Assembly (NCBI GenBank): GCA_024224155.1
Contig: JAAENP010000520.1
Coordinates: 1-56,186, forward strand
Source of the DNA: a bacterium
GTDB taxonomy: Bacteria > Acidobacteriota > Thermoanaerobaculia > Multivoradales > JAHEKO01
Direction of reading: 5' to 3'
Length of the DNA: 56,186 nt
Part shown: one piece after another, positions 32,189 to 41,321 of the stretch
Layout: every line of letters starts with the position of its first letter
Position numbering within the stretch: position 1 is the first letter of the stretch
Notes under the pieces: generated by a model
Told to the model about the DNA's origin: nothing
The model's database searches: none
What the model saw: only the letters and a program-made list of their open reading frames with translations
Program-made: the position numbers and the translations under genes

Positions 32189-32617
32189 ATGAACGCATCA
32201 CGAAGCAAGAGGTTCTTCACTCTGGCACTGGCGGCAGCCTTTGTGCTGTCGGCCGTTCCAGCCGCGGCGGCTGGGAGCTCGGCATCCGCACAGCAGTTCG
32301 ATCTTCAGCTCGACAAGGCACTGTCCGGGCTGGATGACGACCTGTCCATCCTGGATCTCGATTACGAGGCGCTCGCGGCAGCCCACAAGGCGCAAGAGCC
32401 GGTGCAGGTGGCGATGCTCTCGACGACGGCGGTCAATGAGCTGCTGACGTCGAGCCAGGCGGTCGCCGCCCAGAGCTCGGGAGGCGGTTCTTCCTCCGGC
32501 AAGAAGGGGAGCTGGCTGAAGAGGAAGTGGTGGATCCCCGTCCTGGCGGCGGTCGCGGTGGGGGTTGCGGTGGGCGGCGGTGACGGCGACGACAACATCG
32601 ACGACGAAGAAGACTAG
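32189..32617 (+). CDS. Small exported membrane-anchored protein
   Basis: A 142-residue protein with a signal peptide (FFTLALAAAFVLSAVPAAAAG), a central helical stretch (LDLDYEALAAAHKAQEPVQVAML), a Ser/Gly linker, a basic patch GKKGSWLKRKWW, a membrane helix (IPVLAAVAVGVAVGG) and an acidic tail (DGDDNIDDEED). It lies between the FecR-like gene and the TonB receptor and may be part of that regulon. No family recognised. Confidence 0.65.
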   Translation: MNASRSKRFFTLALAAAFVLSAVPAAAAGSSASAQQFDLQLDKALSGLDDDLSILDLDYEALAAAHKAQEPVQVAMLSTTAVNELLTSSQAVAAQSSGGGSSSGKKGSWLKRKWWIPVLAAVAVGVAVGGGDGDDNIDDEED

Positions 32618-32699
32618 GCGAGCAGGGGAGCGGATCGAGAACGGCCCGCCCCCTCTTTCCGCCAAGCGATTCGGGCTCACGGGTCGCGGCGGCCTACCT

Positions 32700-32725
32700 C
32701 CGCTTGCCCTCGAGCGCAGCGAAGG
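32700..32725 (+). repeat. Dispersed repeat, copy 2
   Basis: Identical over 26 bases to 31661-31686, on the same strand, about 1.04 kb away and separated by the small exported protein gene. Confidence 0.6.
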
Positions 32726-32905
32726 GTCTCCACCCGCGTCGAAGCCTTAGAGAGCAGGGTCGATCCAACATGCTCGACCGTTCCAACTCTCCGAGGGCCC
32801 ATCGGGAGGAGACACCAGGAGCGGTATCTCCGAGAGAGGCGGTTCGTCAGGCGATTCGGCCAGGGGGCTCGCCGCAAGCGCTCGGTACGTCGTGACGAGT
32901 CGGGA

Positions 32906-32930
32906 GGGGACACCATTCCATGGTGTCCCC
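32906..32930 (-). terminator. Perfect 10-base-arm hairpin after the TonB receptor gene
   Basis: GGGGACACCA-TTCCA-TGGTGTCCCC, 4 bases past the receptor stop. It is symmetrical and lacks a T-run, so it may be a REP-like insertion serving as a 3' stem rather than a classical terminator. Confidence 0.45.
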
Positions 32931-32934
32931 GAGG

Positions 32935-35634
32935 TCAGAACTCCCAGCGGACTCCCAGTGAGGGAAAGAACCCCGTCCAGAACTCCACGTTGGGAGTGAT
33001 GGTTCCTTCCTCGCCGTCGATCTCGTAGTCGAATCCGGCGGGGTTCTTGCGATTGTAGACATTCTGAATGTCGACGAAGAAGGTCAGGAGCCCGGAACCG
33101 AGGCTCCAACGACGGCTGGCACGCAGGTCCAGGCGGTGGTAGTCGGAGAGTCGGTCGCCGAAGGGCTCGCCCAGGACCGGTACGAAGAAGATGTCAGGCT
33201 CATCCCCTTCTTCGTCATCCTCGCCCTCGTCGTCCGGATTCGGGAAGCGGATGACCTCCTGGAGCGTCAGCGGCGTCGTCGGCCAGCCGGTGTGGTACCG
33301 CCAAGCGAGGTTCAGGGTCCAGCGGTCGGTGACTCGGTAGTCGATGTCGAAGTTGAGGCTGTGGGTCTGGTCCAACTGTCGAGGCTGGCGTCGGCCGTCG
33401 ATCTCGTCCTCGCTCGAGGCCACGGTGTAATTGACGAACCAGTCCGCCTTGGCCCCGGCACGACCTCTCAGAAAGATCTCGAGGCCTTCGGCATGGCTGC
33501 GATCCGGGACGATCCGCACCCGATCCGGCTCGACCTCTTGAAACTCGTTGAGCGGTTCGTAGAGGTTTACCCATCGTGGCTGCGGGTTCTTGATCTCGCG
33601 CTGGTAGAGCTCGACGCGCAGCGCGAGGCCGGTTGTCCGGCTGTTCTTGAAAAGGTGCTCGAAACCGATCAAACGATGTTCGGACCGCTCTACCTTGCGA
33701 AAGGCGGTGTCGCCGTCCTCAACCGCGAGCTCATAGGGTCGCTGGCTCTGGTTGAACCGGCCCCAGGCGCCGCGCACAACCGAGTTCCCGCCCAATGAGT
33801 AGGCCAGGTTGAGCCTTGGTGTGAGATGACTCTCGTCTGTTTGCGTGTGATCGTCGAAGCGAAAACCGAGCTCGACCGTCGCGGCCCCACCAAGCTGGAA
33901 GCGGTCGGTGACGTAGGCGCTGTTGTGTGATTCCTCGAGCCGGCCCCTGAATGTGAGCGCGTCGAGGTTCGCGTTGGTACGGATCAGGGCCAGGGGACTC
34001 TCGAAGTTGAAGGCGCTCGCGTAGTCGTAGCGGGTGTCGAAGTCGCGCAGCTCGAAACCCCACCTCAGGTAGTTGGCAGGCGTCAGCTGGTGATTCCAGG
34101 ATTGACGCAGGGCGAGAACCTCGAGGTCTCGCCGGTCGGCCACGGTCCACTGGACGTCCTCGTCCAATTCCAGGCCGTTACGATCGCGCTCGACCCGGCT
34201 GCTCGAGACCGCGGTCTCGAAGAACAGATTCGGGCCGAGAATCGCCTGATCCGTCAGCCATAAGTACGAGCTCAGATAGTCGGTGGCGAGCCGTTTTTCG
34301 CCGTCGACGGTGATCTCGGTGAAATCGTATTGGTCGTCGGAGCGGAGAAAGTTGGCGCGCAGCACGTGGCGCGGGTTCAATTGATAGTCGAGCTTGCCGA
34401 ACGCGTCCCAATACACGGGTCTCTCGGGTCCGAGGAGCTTGCCGGCGAAATCGTTCGAGCCGCGCCGAGCCTGCGCGATCCAGCTGCCACGCTGGTCGCT
34501 GAACGATCCCGCACTGCCGGCCTCGGCGCTCAGCAGACCGATTCCGACACGCGTTTGAGGCGGCCCCGTCGGTGTCCGGGTCGTCATGTCGAGCACACCG
34601 CCCATCCGGTCGCCGTGCTCGGCGGAGAAGCTGCCGGTCGAAAGGTCGACGCTATCCAGGGTCGTGGGGGCGATGATCGACTGCGCGTTATCGAACTCCT
34701 TCAGGTGGAATGTCTCGTAGAGCTCTTGGCCATCGAGGACGATCCGGGTCTCATCACGGCGGCTGCCGCGGATATTGAACTGCGCCGAAGCATCGTTTGC
34801 CGCGATGCCCGGCAGAAGACTGAGAGCGCGGAAGAAATCGTCTCCCAGATGAGGTAACCCGAGAAGGTCGTCTCGGCTCAGCGCCACCGGCGCCGCCGGC
34901 TCCGGTCTCAGGAGCGAGACCCGACTCGGCGTGACGATGACCTCTTCTTCGGTAACCGGCGCCGGATTCAGCAGGATATCGAGTTGGCTGTTTTGCCCCG
35001 CGGTGAGGGATTGCTCGACGGTCTCGACGACGAAGCCTCGTCTGCGGACTTCGACGGTCGCCGGTCCCTCGGCGAGATCCGGAATCAGGAAACTGCCGTC
35101 GCTACCGCTGGTGACCTCGGCGTCGGTTCCAACAAGTCGCAGGCGCACGCCCTCGATCGGCCGGGTATCCCGTCTGGATCGAACGACCCCCGAGAGCGAA
35201 GCGGTCGAGGAGGGGGCTTCGATGTGCGGAATTCCTTTCGGAACGACGACGAGGGTTCGGTTGGGTGCGTCTCGCGACTCGAGATCGTGCGGAGCCAGAA
35301 GCTCATCGAGGACTGCGCGCAGATCCGAGGCTTCCGATTCCGGGTCGGTCGCGATCTTCATGCCGGGGCGGACGACGTTGGTCGTGAAGACGATCTTGAG
35401 TCCCCTCTTCTGCAGGCTCCTCAGCCCTTCGGCGAGAGTCACCCCGGCGAAAAGGGACGAAGGGTCGGCCGCTTGCGCGACCGGAGCTTCCTGGGCCGGT
35501 GCCGCGGGCGAAAACGACCAAACCGTAACGCCGAACCAGGTAATAGCGGTCGACAGCACAGCGACGAGGGGCCTCGGAGTACGCCGCATGGGCAAAAGAA
35601 TAGCAGGCGGTCGGCCGAGATTTTTTCGGAGCAA
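32935..35634 (-). CDS. TonB-dependent receptor with N-terminal STN and carboxypeptidase-like domains
   Basis: An 899-residue outer-membrane receptor. After the signal (about 1-48) come an STN domain (about 60-133, LFAGVTLAEGLRSLQKRGLKIV), a CarboxypepD_reg beta domain (145-222, ASLSGVVRSRRDTRPIEGVRLRL), a plug (about 240-360, QFNIRGSRRDETRIVLDG) and a 22-strand-type barrel ending FFPSLGVRWEF, the aromatic C-terminus needed for insertion. ATG at 35589 may be the true start. The STN domain is typical of receptors that signal to FecR, making the sigma/FecR pair nearby its probable regulator. The ligand is not told by sequence; Fe-siderophore is only one option. Confidence 0.93.
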   Translation of the reverse strand: MLRKNLGRPPAILLPMRRTPRPLVAVLSTAITWFGVTVWSFSPAAPAQEAPVAQAADPSSLFAGVTLAEGLRSLQKRGLKIVFTTNVVRPGMKIATDPESEASDLRAVLDELLAPHDLESRDAPNRTLVVVPKGIPHIEAPSSTASLSGVVRSRRDTRPIEGVRLRLVGTDAEVTSGSDGSFLIPDLAEGPATVEVRRRGFVVETVEQSLTAGQNSQLDILLNPAPVTEEEVIVTPSRVSLLRPEPAAPVALSRDDLLGLPHLGDDFFRALSLLPGIAANDASAQFNIRGSRRDETRIVLDGQELYETFHLKEFDNAQSIIAPTTLDSVDLSTGSFSAEHGDRMGGVLDMTTRTPTGPPQTRVGIGLLSAEAGSAGSFSDQRGSWIAQARRGSNDFAGKLLGPERPVYWDAFGKLDYQLNPRHVLRANFLRSDDQYDFTEITVDGEKRLATDYLSSYLWLTDQAILGPNLFFETAVSSSRVERDRNGLELDEDVQWTVADRRDLEVLALRQSWNHQLTPANYLRWGFELRDFDTRYDYASAFNFESPLALIRTNANLDALTFRGRLEESHNSAYVTDRFQLGGAATVELGFRFDDHTQTDESHLTPRLNLAYSLGGNSVVRGAWGRFNQSQRPYELAVEDGDTAFRKVERSEHRLIGFEHLFKNSRTTGLALRVELYQREIKNPQPRWVNLYEPLNEFQEVEPDRVRIVPDRSHAEGLEIFLRGRAGAKADWFVNYTVASSEDEIDGRRQPRQLDQTHSLNFDIDYRVTDRWTLNLAWRYHTGWPTTPLTLQEVIRFPNPDDEGEDDEEGDEPDIFFVPVLGEPFGDRLSDYHRLDLRASRRWSLGSGLLTFFVDIQNVYNRKNPAGFDYEIDGEEGTITPNVEFWTGFFPSLGVRWEF

Positions 35635-35758
35635 GCGCGAAGGATTCTCAGCCGAGGGTGATCTAACTCGCTATGGACCGGAGGACTCGTCGGGCGGGCA
35701 TTGGCCTGCTCGTTAAGGTCGGCGGAATAGACCGCCGACAAGTTGGAAGGAGCAAACC

Positions 35759-36508
35759 ATGAGGAAGGGCGACAGGGACCTCGTAGGCTGGAAGTGCATG
35801 CTGCTCGCTACGGCGGCCGTGGCATTGCTGCCGTTGCAGGTAGGGGCACAAGACTTCACCGAGGACTTCCGGGTCGAAGACTGCACTTGGAAGCACCGGG
35901 GAGGACAGAATGTCTTCTTCCCGCTGAAGCCGGGAAGCCAATCGGTGCTCGAGGGCGAAGTGGATGACGAGGGCGAGATGGTCGTGATTCGCGTCGAGAT
36001 CAACACCTTGCGTGAGAAGCAGCGTATTAACTTCGAAGCGCCCAGCGGCGATCGAGTCGCGCTACGGGCCCGAGTCTGGGAGGAGCGCGAATTCGAGGAC
36101 GGCGAGCTGGTCGAGGTGTCGCGCAACTTCCTGGCGATCTGCAGGGAAACCGGCGACATCTTCTACTTCGGCGAAGACGTCGAGGTCTACGAGGATGGCG
36201 AGCTGGCGGGCAACCCGGGCCAATGGCGGGCCGGTGCAGACGGGGCGCAACCCGGCATCTTGTTTCCGGGGAGGTTCCTGCTCGGCTCGAGATACATGCA
36301 GGAGATCGTGCCCGGAGTCGCGCTCGATCGCGCCGAGAATGTCGAAATGGGACTCGACGTTCCGACCCCCGCGGGCAGCTTCAGCGGTTGTGTCGCAGTC
36401 CTCGATACCAACGGACTCGAGCCCAACGAGCCGGGTGACCCCAAGGTCTACTGCCCCAGGGCCGGACTGGTCATGGACGAGGAGATCGTTCTGATTGAAC
36501 GGAACTGA
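35759..36508 (+). CDS. Secreted beta-rich hypothetical protein
   Basis: A 249-residue exported protein (signal MLLATAAVALLPLQVGAQ). Blocks such as FFPLKPGSQSVLEGEVDDEGEMVVIRVEI, ICRETGDIFYFGEDVEVYEDGELAGNPGQWRAGADGAQPGILFPG recall a family of secreted proteins of unknown function that carry YFGE(D)-type and W-A-G-D-G-A-x-PGI motifs. It starts with an AAGGAGC-like site 45 bases from the receptor promoter zone and is followed by two strong hairpins. Function unknown. Confidence 0.65.
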   Translation: MRKGDRDLVGWKCMLLATAAVALLPLQVGAQDFTEDFRVEDCTWKHRGGQNVFFPLKPGSQSVLEGEVDDEGEMVVIRVEINTLREKQRINFEAPSGDRVALRARVWEEREFEDGELVEVSRNFLAICRETGDIFYFGEDVEVYEDGELAGNPGQWRAGADGAQPGILFPGRFLLGSRYMQEIVPGVALDRAENVEMGLDVPTPAGSFSGCVAVLDTNGLEPNEPGDPKVYCPRAGLVMDEEIVLIERN

Positions 36509-36514
36509 TGTGAG

Positions 36515-36569
36515 CTCGCGCCTCGGCGCGAGTCGGAATCCCCGCCCAGGGCCTCCGGGCGGGGATTCC
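36515..36569. terminator. Two consecutive strong hairpins after the secreted protein gene
   Basis: CTCGCGC-CTCG-GCGCGAG (36515-36532) then GGAATCCCCGCCC-N9-GGGCGGGGATTCC (13-base perfect arms, 36535-36569), directly after the stop at 36508. No T-run follows, so it may work with Rho or as a REP-like block; it separates the gene from the next, which begins 29 bases later. Confidence 0.55.
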
Positions 36570-36597
36570 GATCTTCGAGCGGGTAGAGTGAAGGCCC

Positions 36598-37770
36598 ATG
36601 GCAGCAAGCTCGGGCCACGTGGCTCTGACCGAGGAGCGGGTGCACTATTCTCGAGATCGGCGATCCCATCTCATCGGCCCCGGAGCCTCGAGTGCGGCCG
36701 CGGCCGCGCGGTCGATTCTGGGTGCCCAGGCCCAGCAGGAGGGGCCGGCTCTCTTCGCTCTCAGCCGGCGCACGAGAGGCCGGCCGCCGGCTTCCGAGCT
36801 GCGGGAACAGCTTCTCGATGCGCGATCTCGCCGGCTGATTCGAACGTGGGGCCAGCGCGACACGCTTCACGTTTTCGATCCGCCGGATTGGCCGGTTGTC
36901 GTGGCTGCTCGTCGGGAGTGGCCGCAGAGCGGCCGGCGGGGAGCCCTGCCCAGCGAGCCGGATCTGGACGCGATCCGGTCTCTGTTTGAACGGGCCTCGG
37001 GTCCGTTGTTTCGGAGTGAGCTGTTCGAGGCCATTCCGAAGCGATTCGTCGATGAAGTGGCTCGACACCCGGGCGTGGCTGCCAGCGGTGGCTCCGCGGT
37101 TCGCTTCGCCGCAGCCCGGTTGGTCTGGCGCTTGGCGCTGGCCGGGGACATCTGTTTTGCGGAGAAGAGGGGCGCGGAGCAAAGCTATGTCCACCGGCGA
37201 TTGTGGTTTCCGGATCTGGCGTGGCACGAAGATGATCCCACGGTCGCGGCGACCGGCCTGGCGCGCCGCTATCTGGGAGTCCACGGTCCCGCCAGCGCCG
37301 CGGATCTGGCGCATTTTTTCGGATCCGGGGTGAACGCCGCCCGGTCCTGGCTCGACCGTCTCAGCCCGGAACTTGTCGAGGTCGAGTGCGGTGAGCGCCG
37401 GGGTCTGTTCGCCTTGCGAGACGACCTGAAGGCCCTCACCGAGAGGCCCCCGAAGGGGCTCACCGGATGGCCGGTTACGCTGCTTCCGAAATGGGACACC
37501 CATCTCATGAGGCATCGGGACAAGAGCTGGCTCATGCCCGACGAGAGCGAGCGCAAACTGGTGTGGCGCAAGGCCGGGGACATCTCGGCGACCGCCGTGG
37601 CGCGAGGCCGGATCGTGGCGACCTGGACCCACCGGGTAACCAAGAGGCGAGTGAAGGTGACGGTTACGCCGCTGAGTGCGTGGCGCAAGCAGCACCTCGG
37701 CGGCATCAAGCGCGAGGCGGCCGCCTTTGCGGCCTTTCTCGAGGTGCCGGAGCTCGAGCTCAGTATCTGA
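36598..37770 (+). CDS. Winged-helix DNA-binding protein (HTH_42 / YcaQ-AlkX-like)
   Basis: A 390-residue protein with the layout of the HTH_42 family: N-terminal GPALFALSRRTRGRPPASEL, central LVWRLALAGDICFAEKRG, then TGLARRYLGVHGPASAADLAHFFG, and C-terminal TLLPKWDTHLMRHRDKSWL plus GDISATAVARGRIVATW. E. coli YcaQ of this family unhooks interstrand DNA cross-links. The middle RRYLGVHGPAS segment is typical. The start has only a weak ribosome site. A DNA-repair role is likely by family; the substrate is unproven. Confidence 0.75.
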   Translation: MAASSGHVALTEERVHYSRDRRSHLIGPGASSAAAAARSILGAQAQQEGPALFALSRRTRGRPPASELREQLLDARSRRLIRTWGQRDTLHVFDPPDWPVVVAARREWPQSGRRGALPSEPDLDAIRSLFERASGPLFRSELFEAIPKRFVDEVARHPGVAASGGSAVRFAAARLVWRLALAGDICFAEKRGAEQSYVHRRLWFPDLAWHEDDPTVAATGLARRYLGVHGPASAADLAHFFGSGVNAARSWLDRLSPELVEVECGERRGLFALRDDLKALTERPPKGLTGWPVTLLPKWDTHLMRHRDKSWLMPDESERKLVWRKAGDISATAVARGRIVATWTHRVTKRRVKVTVTPLSAWRKQHLGGIKREAAAFAAFLEVPELELSI

Positions 37771-37816
37771 CGGCGACTTCGGCTGGTCCGACATCCGCCG
37801 GGCACCGAATGTCCTG

Positions 37817-40162
37817 CTACGCCCGCTTGTCGGGGAGAAGAAAGGACGCCAGGGCCGGCAGCAGGAGAATCGCGCCCAGCATGTTGACCAGAAACATGAA
37901 CGTCAGCAGGATGCCCATGTCGGCCTGGAACTTGAGCGGCGAGAAAATCCAGGTGGCGACGCCGACCGCGAGCGTGATGCCCGTAAACAGGACGCCGTTT
38001 CCGGCGACGTGCAAGGTCTGGTGGTAGGCCTCCGATAGCGATTTGCCCTCTGCCCGGATGGTCTGCAGCCGGCTGTAGATGTAGATGCCGTAGTCGACTC
38101 CGATCCCGACTCCAAGCGCCACGACCGGCAGGGTCGACACCTTGAGCCCGATCTCGAGCAGGGTCATCAGGGCGTAGGCCAGCAGCGAAACCAGCCCGAG
38201 TGGAAGGACGACGCACAGCGTGCCTCGGACCGAGCGGAAGCCGAGCAGGCACAGCACGATGATCGCAGAGAAGACGTAGAGCAGCATCGGGAACTGTGCC
38301 GCCGAAACCGCCTCGTTGGTCGCCGCCATGACGCCGACATTGCCGGTAGCGAGCTTGAACTGCAGGTCCTCCGAGCCGAACTCGTCGTTGAAGGCCTTGA
38401 CCTCGGCGACGATGCCTTCGATGGTCTCGGCCTTGTGATCGGTGGTGAACATCATCACCGGCATGACGCTGCAGTCCTCGTTCAGTAGGCCGGTGCTGGT
38501 CGGAATGTAGGCGATCGACTGCACCAGAACCGATTGATTGCGAGAGAGCACGCGCCACTTGAGCCCGCCCTCGTTCCAGCCGGCGTTGATCACCCGAGCG
38601 ATGCCGGGAAGCGCGATCACCGACTGGACACCGGGCACATTGCGCATATGCCACTCGAAACGGTCGATGGTGTTCATGATCTCGTACTCGACGCAGCCCT
38701 CTTCCTTGGTCTCGACGATCACCGAGAGGATGTCGACGCCGATCGAGAAACGATCGCTGATGATCTCGCTGTCGATGTTGTAGCGTGAGTCCGAGCGAAG
38801 CTCGGGAACCCCACGGTGAAGATCACCGATTTTGATCTCCCGTGCTTTCCAGGCGCCGAACGCCAGAAACACGGCCGCGATCGTGACCACGATCGTCGCC
38901 GGCTTACGCTCGGACACCTGCGCTATCCGATCCCACAGGCCGGTGGTGTGCTGGATGCGCCGGTGCAGCCGTTTTCGGTAGGCATCGTCGATGCTCAGAT
39001 AGGACGCGATCACCGGCAGCAATACGAGATTGGTCAGGATGATGGTGGCGACGCCGAGACTTGCGGTGATCGCCATCTCGCGAATCACCTGGATCTTGAT
39101 CAGCAGGATGGTGATGAAGCCGACCGTGTCGCTGGCCAGAGCCACGCCGCCGGGGATGATCAGTCTTCGGCAGCCTTGGCGTGTCGCGATCAGGGCGTCG
39201 TCGACACCCGCCACGATCTCGGCCCGGATAGCGGTGATCATCTGGACGCCGTGGCTGACACCGATGGCGAACACCAGAAACGGCACCAGAATGCCCATCG
39301 GGTCGATGCCGAAGCCGAGGAGGGTCAGCAGGCCCAATTGCCAGACGACTGCGATGAGCGAGCAGACCAGAACGACGAGCGTGAGCCGGAAGGAGCTCGA
39401 GTAGAGGTACAGGAAGAAGGCTGTAATCAAGAAAGCCACGGCGAAGAAGACTAGGACGCGGCCCGCGCCGTGCGCGATGTCGCCGATGACCTTGGCAAAG
39501 CCGATCATGTGGACGTCGACCGGTGTCGCTTCGACGACCACGTCGACTTGCTCTTGGAAGCGTTGACGGATCTTCTCCTCGAGCTCATTGGCCACGCCGA
39601 TGTAGTCGAGCGGCGCGCCGGTGTTGGGATTCACGTCCTGCAGCTGGGCGCTGATGATGGCGCCCGAGAAGTCGTTGGCGACCAGGCGGCCGACGATGCC
39701 GGCCTTGAGGATGTTCTCGCGGACCTGGGCGAGGTCCTCGGGGGTACCGGCAAACTCCGCCGGCACGACATTGCCGCCGGAGATCCCGTCCTCGACTACC
39801 TCGGTGAAGCGGGTATTGGGCGTGAACAGAGAGCTCACTCGGCCGCGGTCGACACCGGGGATGAAGAAGACCTCGTCCGTGGCCGCCTTGAGCGCCTCCA
39901 TGAACTCGGGAGTGAAGATGTCGCCTTCTTTTGCCATCAACGCGATCAGAAGCCGGTTCGCGCCGCCGAAACCCTGGCGGTGCTTGAGGTAGGTCTGCAT
40001 GTACTCATGCTGGAGGGGGAGCAGCTTGGCGAAGCCGGCGTCGATGTGAATCCGGCTTGCCCAGAAGCCCATGAACAGCGTCACGAGAACAAACAGGCTG
40101 ATGACCAGTCGCCGGTTGCCAAAGACGGCGTCTTCGAGTTTGGTTTGCAGCGTGGATAGCAT
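37817..40162 (-). CDS. MMPL/RND-superfamily exporter
   Basis: A 781-residue transporter of the MMPL/HpnN type with two repeats of six membrane helices, each after a large periplasmic domain (about 40-220 and 430-590). Characteristic stretches are FLVFAIGVSHGVQMITAIRAE and ALGVGIGVDYGIYIYSRLQT. Family members move lipids or hopanoids between membranes or export hydrophobic molecules. The start MLSTLQTK at 40162 is chosen because upstream codons are the overlap with the YCF48 gene. It is the last gene of the five-gene envelope operon. Confidence 0.88.
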   Translation of the reverse strand: MLSTLQTKLEDAVFGNRRLVISLFVLVTLFMGFWASRIHIDAGFAKLLPLQHEYMQTYLKHRQGFGGANRLLIALMAKEGDIFTPEFMEALKAATDEVFFIPGVDRGRVSSLFTPNTRFTEVVEDGISGGNVVPAEFAGTPEDLAQVRENILKAGIVGRLVANDFSGAIISAQLQDVNPNTGAPLDYIGVANELEEKIRQRFQEQVDVVVEATPVDVHMIGFAKVIGDIAHGAGRVLVFFAVAFLITAFFLYLYSSSFRLTLVVLVCSLIAVVWQLGLLTLLGFGIDPMGILVPFLVFAIGVSHGVQMITAIRAEIVAGVDDALIATRQGCRRLIIPGGVALASDTVGFITILLIKIQVIREMAITASLGVATIILTNLVLLPVIASYLSIDDAYRKRLHRRIQHTTGLWDRIAQVSERKPATIVVTIAAVFLAFGAWKAREIKIGDLHRGVPELRSDSRYNIDSEIISDRFSIGVDILSVIVETKEEGCVEYEIMNTIDRFEWHMRNVPGVQSVIALPGIARVINAGWNEGGLKWRVLSRNQSVLVQSIAYIPTSTGLLNEDCSVMPVMMFTTDHKAETIEGIVAEVKAFNDEFGSEDLQFKLATGNVGVMAATNEAVSAAQFPMLLYVFSAIIVLCLLGFRSVRGTLCVVLPLGLVSLLAYALMTLLEIGLKVSTLPVVALGVGIGVDYGIYIYSRLQTIRAEGKSLSEAYHQTLHVAGNGVLFTGITLAVGVATWIFSPLKFQADMGILLTFMFLVNMLGAILLLPALASFLLPDKRA

Positions 40163-40181
40163 GGCGGGAGTCCCCCTTGGA

Positions 40182-41240
40182 TCAGCCGTCTCCGAGCGTT
40201 GCTGCCGGGAGGATCGTGGCTCCGAACTCCCCGAACAGGATGAGACCGCCATCTGGCATTGGCAGCACGGAGGAATAGCCCTGGCGGTCGGGCTGTGCTT
40301 TGAGCGAGAAGGAGCTGCCTCCGTCCCGGCTCACCAGAATCGTGCCCTCGAGTCCGATGAGCACCACGGTGCCGTCATCCAGGCGGACTCCGTCGGTGAG
40401 CATGGCCTGGGTCCCAGAGTCCATCTCCTCCCAGGTGTCGCCGGCATCGTCTGACCGGAACAGGTGGCCGCGGAGGCCGAAGATCAGCAGCGAGTCGTCG
40501 TCGAGCGGCAGGGAGGAGAAAAACGAGCCCTCGTAAGGCGACGGCAGCGTTGTCCAGCTTTGGCCTTCGTCGTCCGAGCGATAGACCGTGCCCGCTTCGG
40601 CGGCAATGTAGAGGCGCCCGGACTCCGATCTCGCGAGGTGATTCAGATGGTAGTCGCCACCCTCGTCGTACGCGAACGGATCGACCTCGAGATTCTCCTC
40701 GGCGGTTGCGGCCGCCATCTCGACGAAAGTCCAACTGTCTCCGCCGTCGGAAGTGGTCAGAAAGTAGCCGTAGGCGCCGATCGCGACGCCGTTGTCGGCA
40801 TCGTCGAACCGGACGTCCAGGAGCGGTAGCTGTTCCTCGGGAGCGGAGTAGACAAGCTCCCAGTTCGCGCCGCCATCGCGAGTTCGCAGGATTGTCGCGT
40901 CGTGGCCGACAGCCCAGCCGAGCTGGTCGTCGTGGAGGAAGACGGCGGTCAGCATCGCCCGAGTCGGCACCGAGTCGGCCTGTTGCCAAGTCGAGCCCTG
41001 ATCGTGGCTGTACAGGATGTGACCCCGTTCGCCGACCGCGACGATCAGATCGCCGCCGGCAGCCGCGTCGAGAAGCAGAGACTCTTCGGCCAGCGACTTC
41101 TTCAGAGCGTATTCGACCTCGACTGTGGACTCGTCCTGAGCGTGGGCCCCGCCAAGGGCCATCAGGACAAGAGCGAGCGCGGCTGTCGCAGCCGGATGAA
41201 GGGATGGCCCGCCGGCGGGCCGCGGTGCACGATGCGTCAT
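40182..41240 (-). CDS. YCF48/BNR-like beta-propeller, secreted
   Basis: A 352-residue exported protein (signal LALVLMALGGAHAQ) with six or so repeats of the photosynthesis-assembly/sialidase pattern SxDxGxxW, e.g. SHDQGSTWQQ, TRDGGANWEL, TSDGGDSWTF, SDDEGQSWTT, SDDAGDTWEE, SRDGGSSF. These are beta-propeller Asp-box blades. It precedes the MMPL gene by 19 bases. In plants and cyanobacteria Ycf48 aids photosystem assembly; in this cluster type it is more likely an envelope partner of the exporter. Confidence 0.9.
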   Translation of the reverse strand: MTHRAPRPAGGPSLHPAATAALALVLMALGGAHAQDESTVEVEYALKKSLAEESLLLDAAAGGDLIVAVGERGHILYSHDQGSTWQQADSVPTRAMLTAVFLHDDQLGWAVGHDATILRTRDGGANWELVYSAPEEQLPLLDVRFDDADNGVAIGAYGYFLTTSDGGDSWTFVEMAAATAEENLEVDPFAYDEGGDYHLNHLARSESGRLYIAAEAGTVYRSDDEGQSWTTLPSPYEGSFFSSLPLDDDSLLIFGLRGHLFRSDDAGDTWEEMDSGTQAMLTDGVRLDDGTVVLIGLEGTILVSRDGGSSFSLKAQPDRQGYSSVLPMPDGGLILFGEFGATILPAATLGDG

Positions 41241-41275
41241 TCGAATACCTGCCTGCGCCAGGGCGCGAAAATGTG

Positions 41276-41305
41276 AACGGCCGGGTCGGATTCGACCCGG
41301 CCGTT
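41276..41305. promoter_or_regulatory. Strong hairpin inside the envelope operon
   Basis: AACGGCCGGGTCG-GATT-CGACCCGGCCGTT, 13-base perfect arms, in the 81-base gap between the DUF1329 gene and the YCF48-like gene. On the minus strand it is followed by CACATTTTC, too weak for a clean terminator. It may attenuate the two downstream genes or protect the 3' end of the DUF1302/1329 message. Confidence 0.55.
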
Positions 41306-41321
41306 GATGGGATTCACCACT

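Larger units (their letters stand above)
32618..32934. other. Intergenic region between small exported protein and TonB receptor
   Basis: 317 bases between convergent genes. It holds copy 2 of the dispersed repeat and, next to the receptor stop, a 10-base-arm palindrome at 32906-32930. No coding sequence is supported. Confidence 0.5.
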
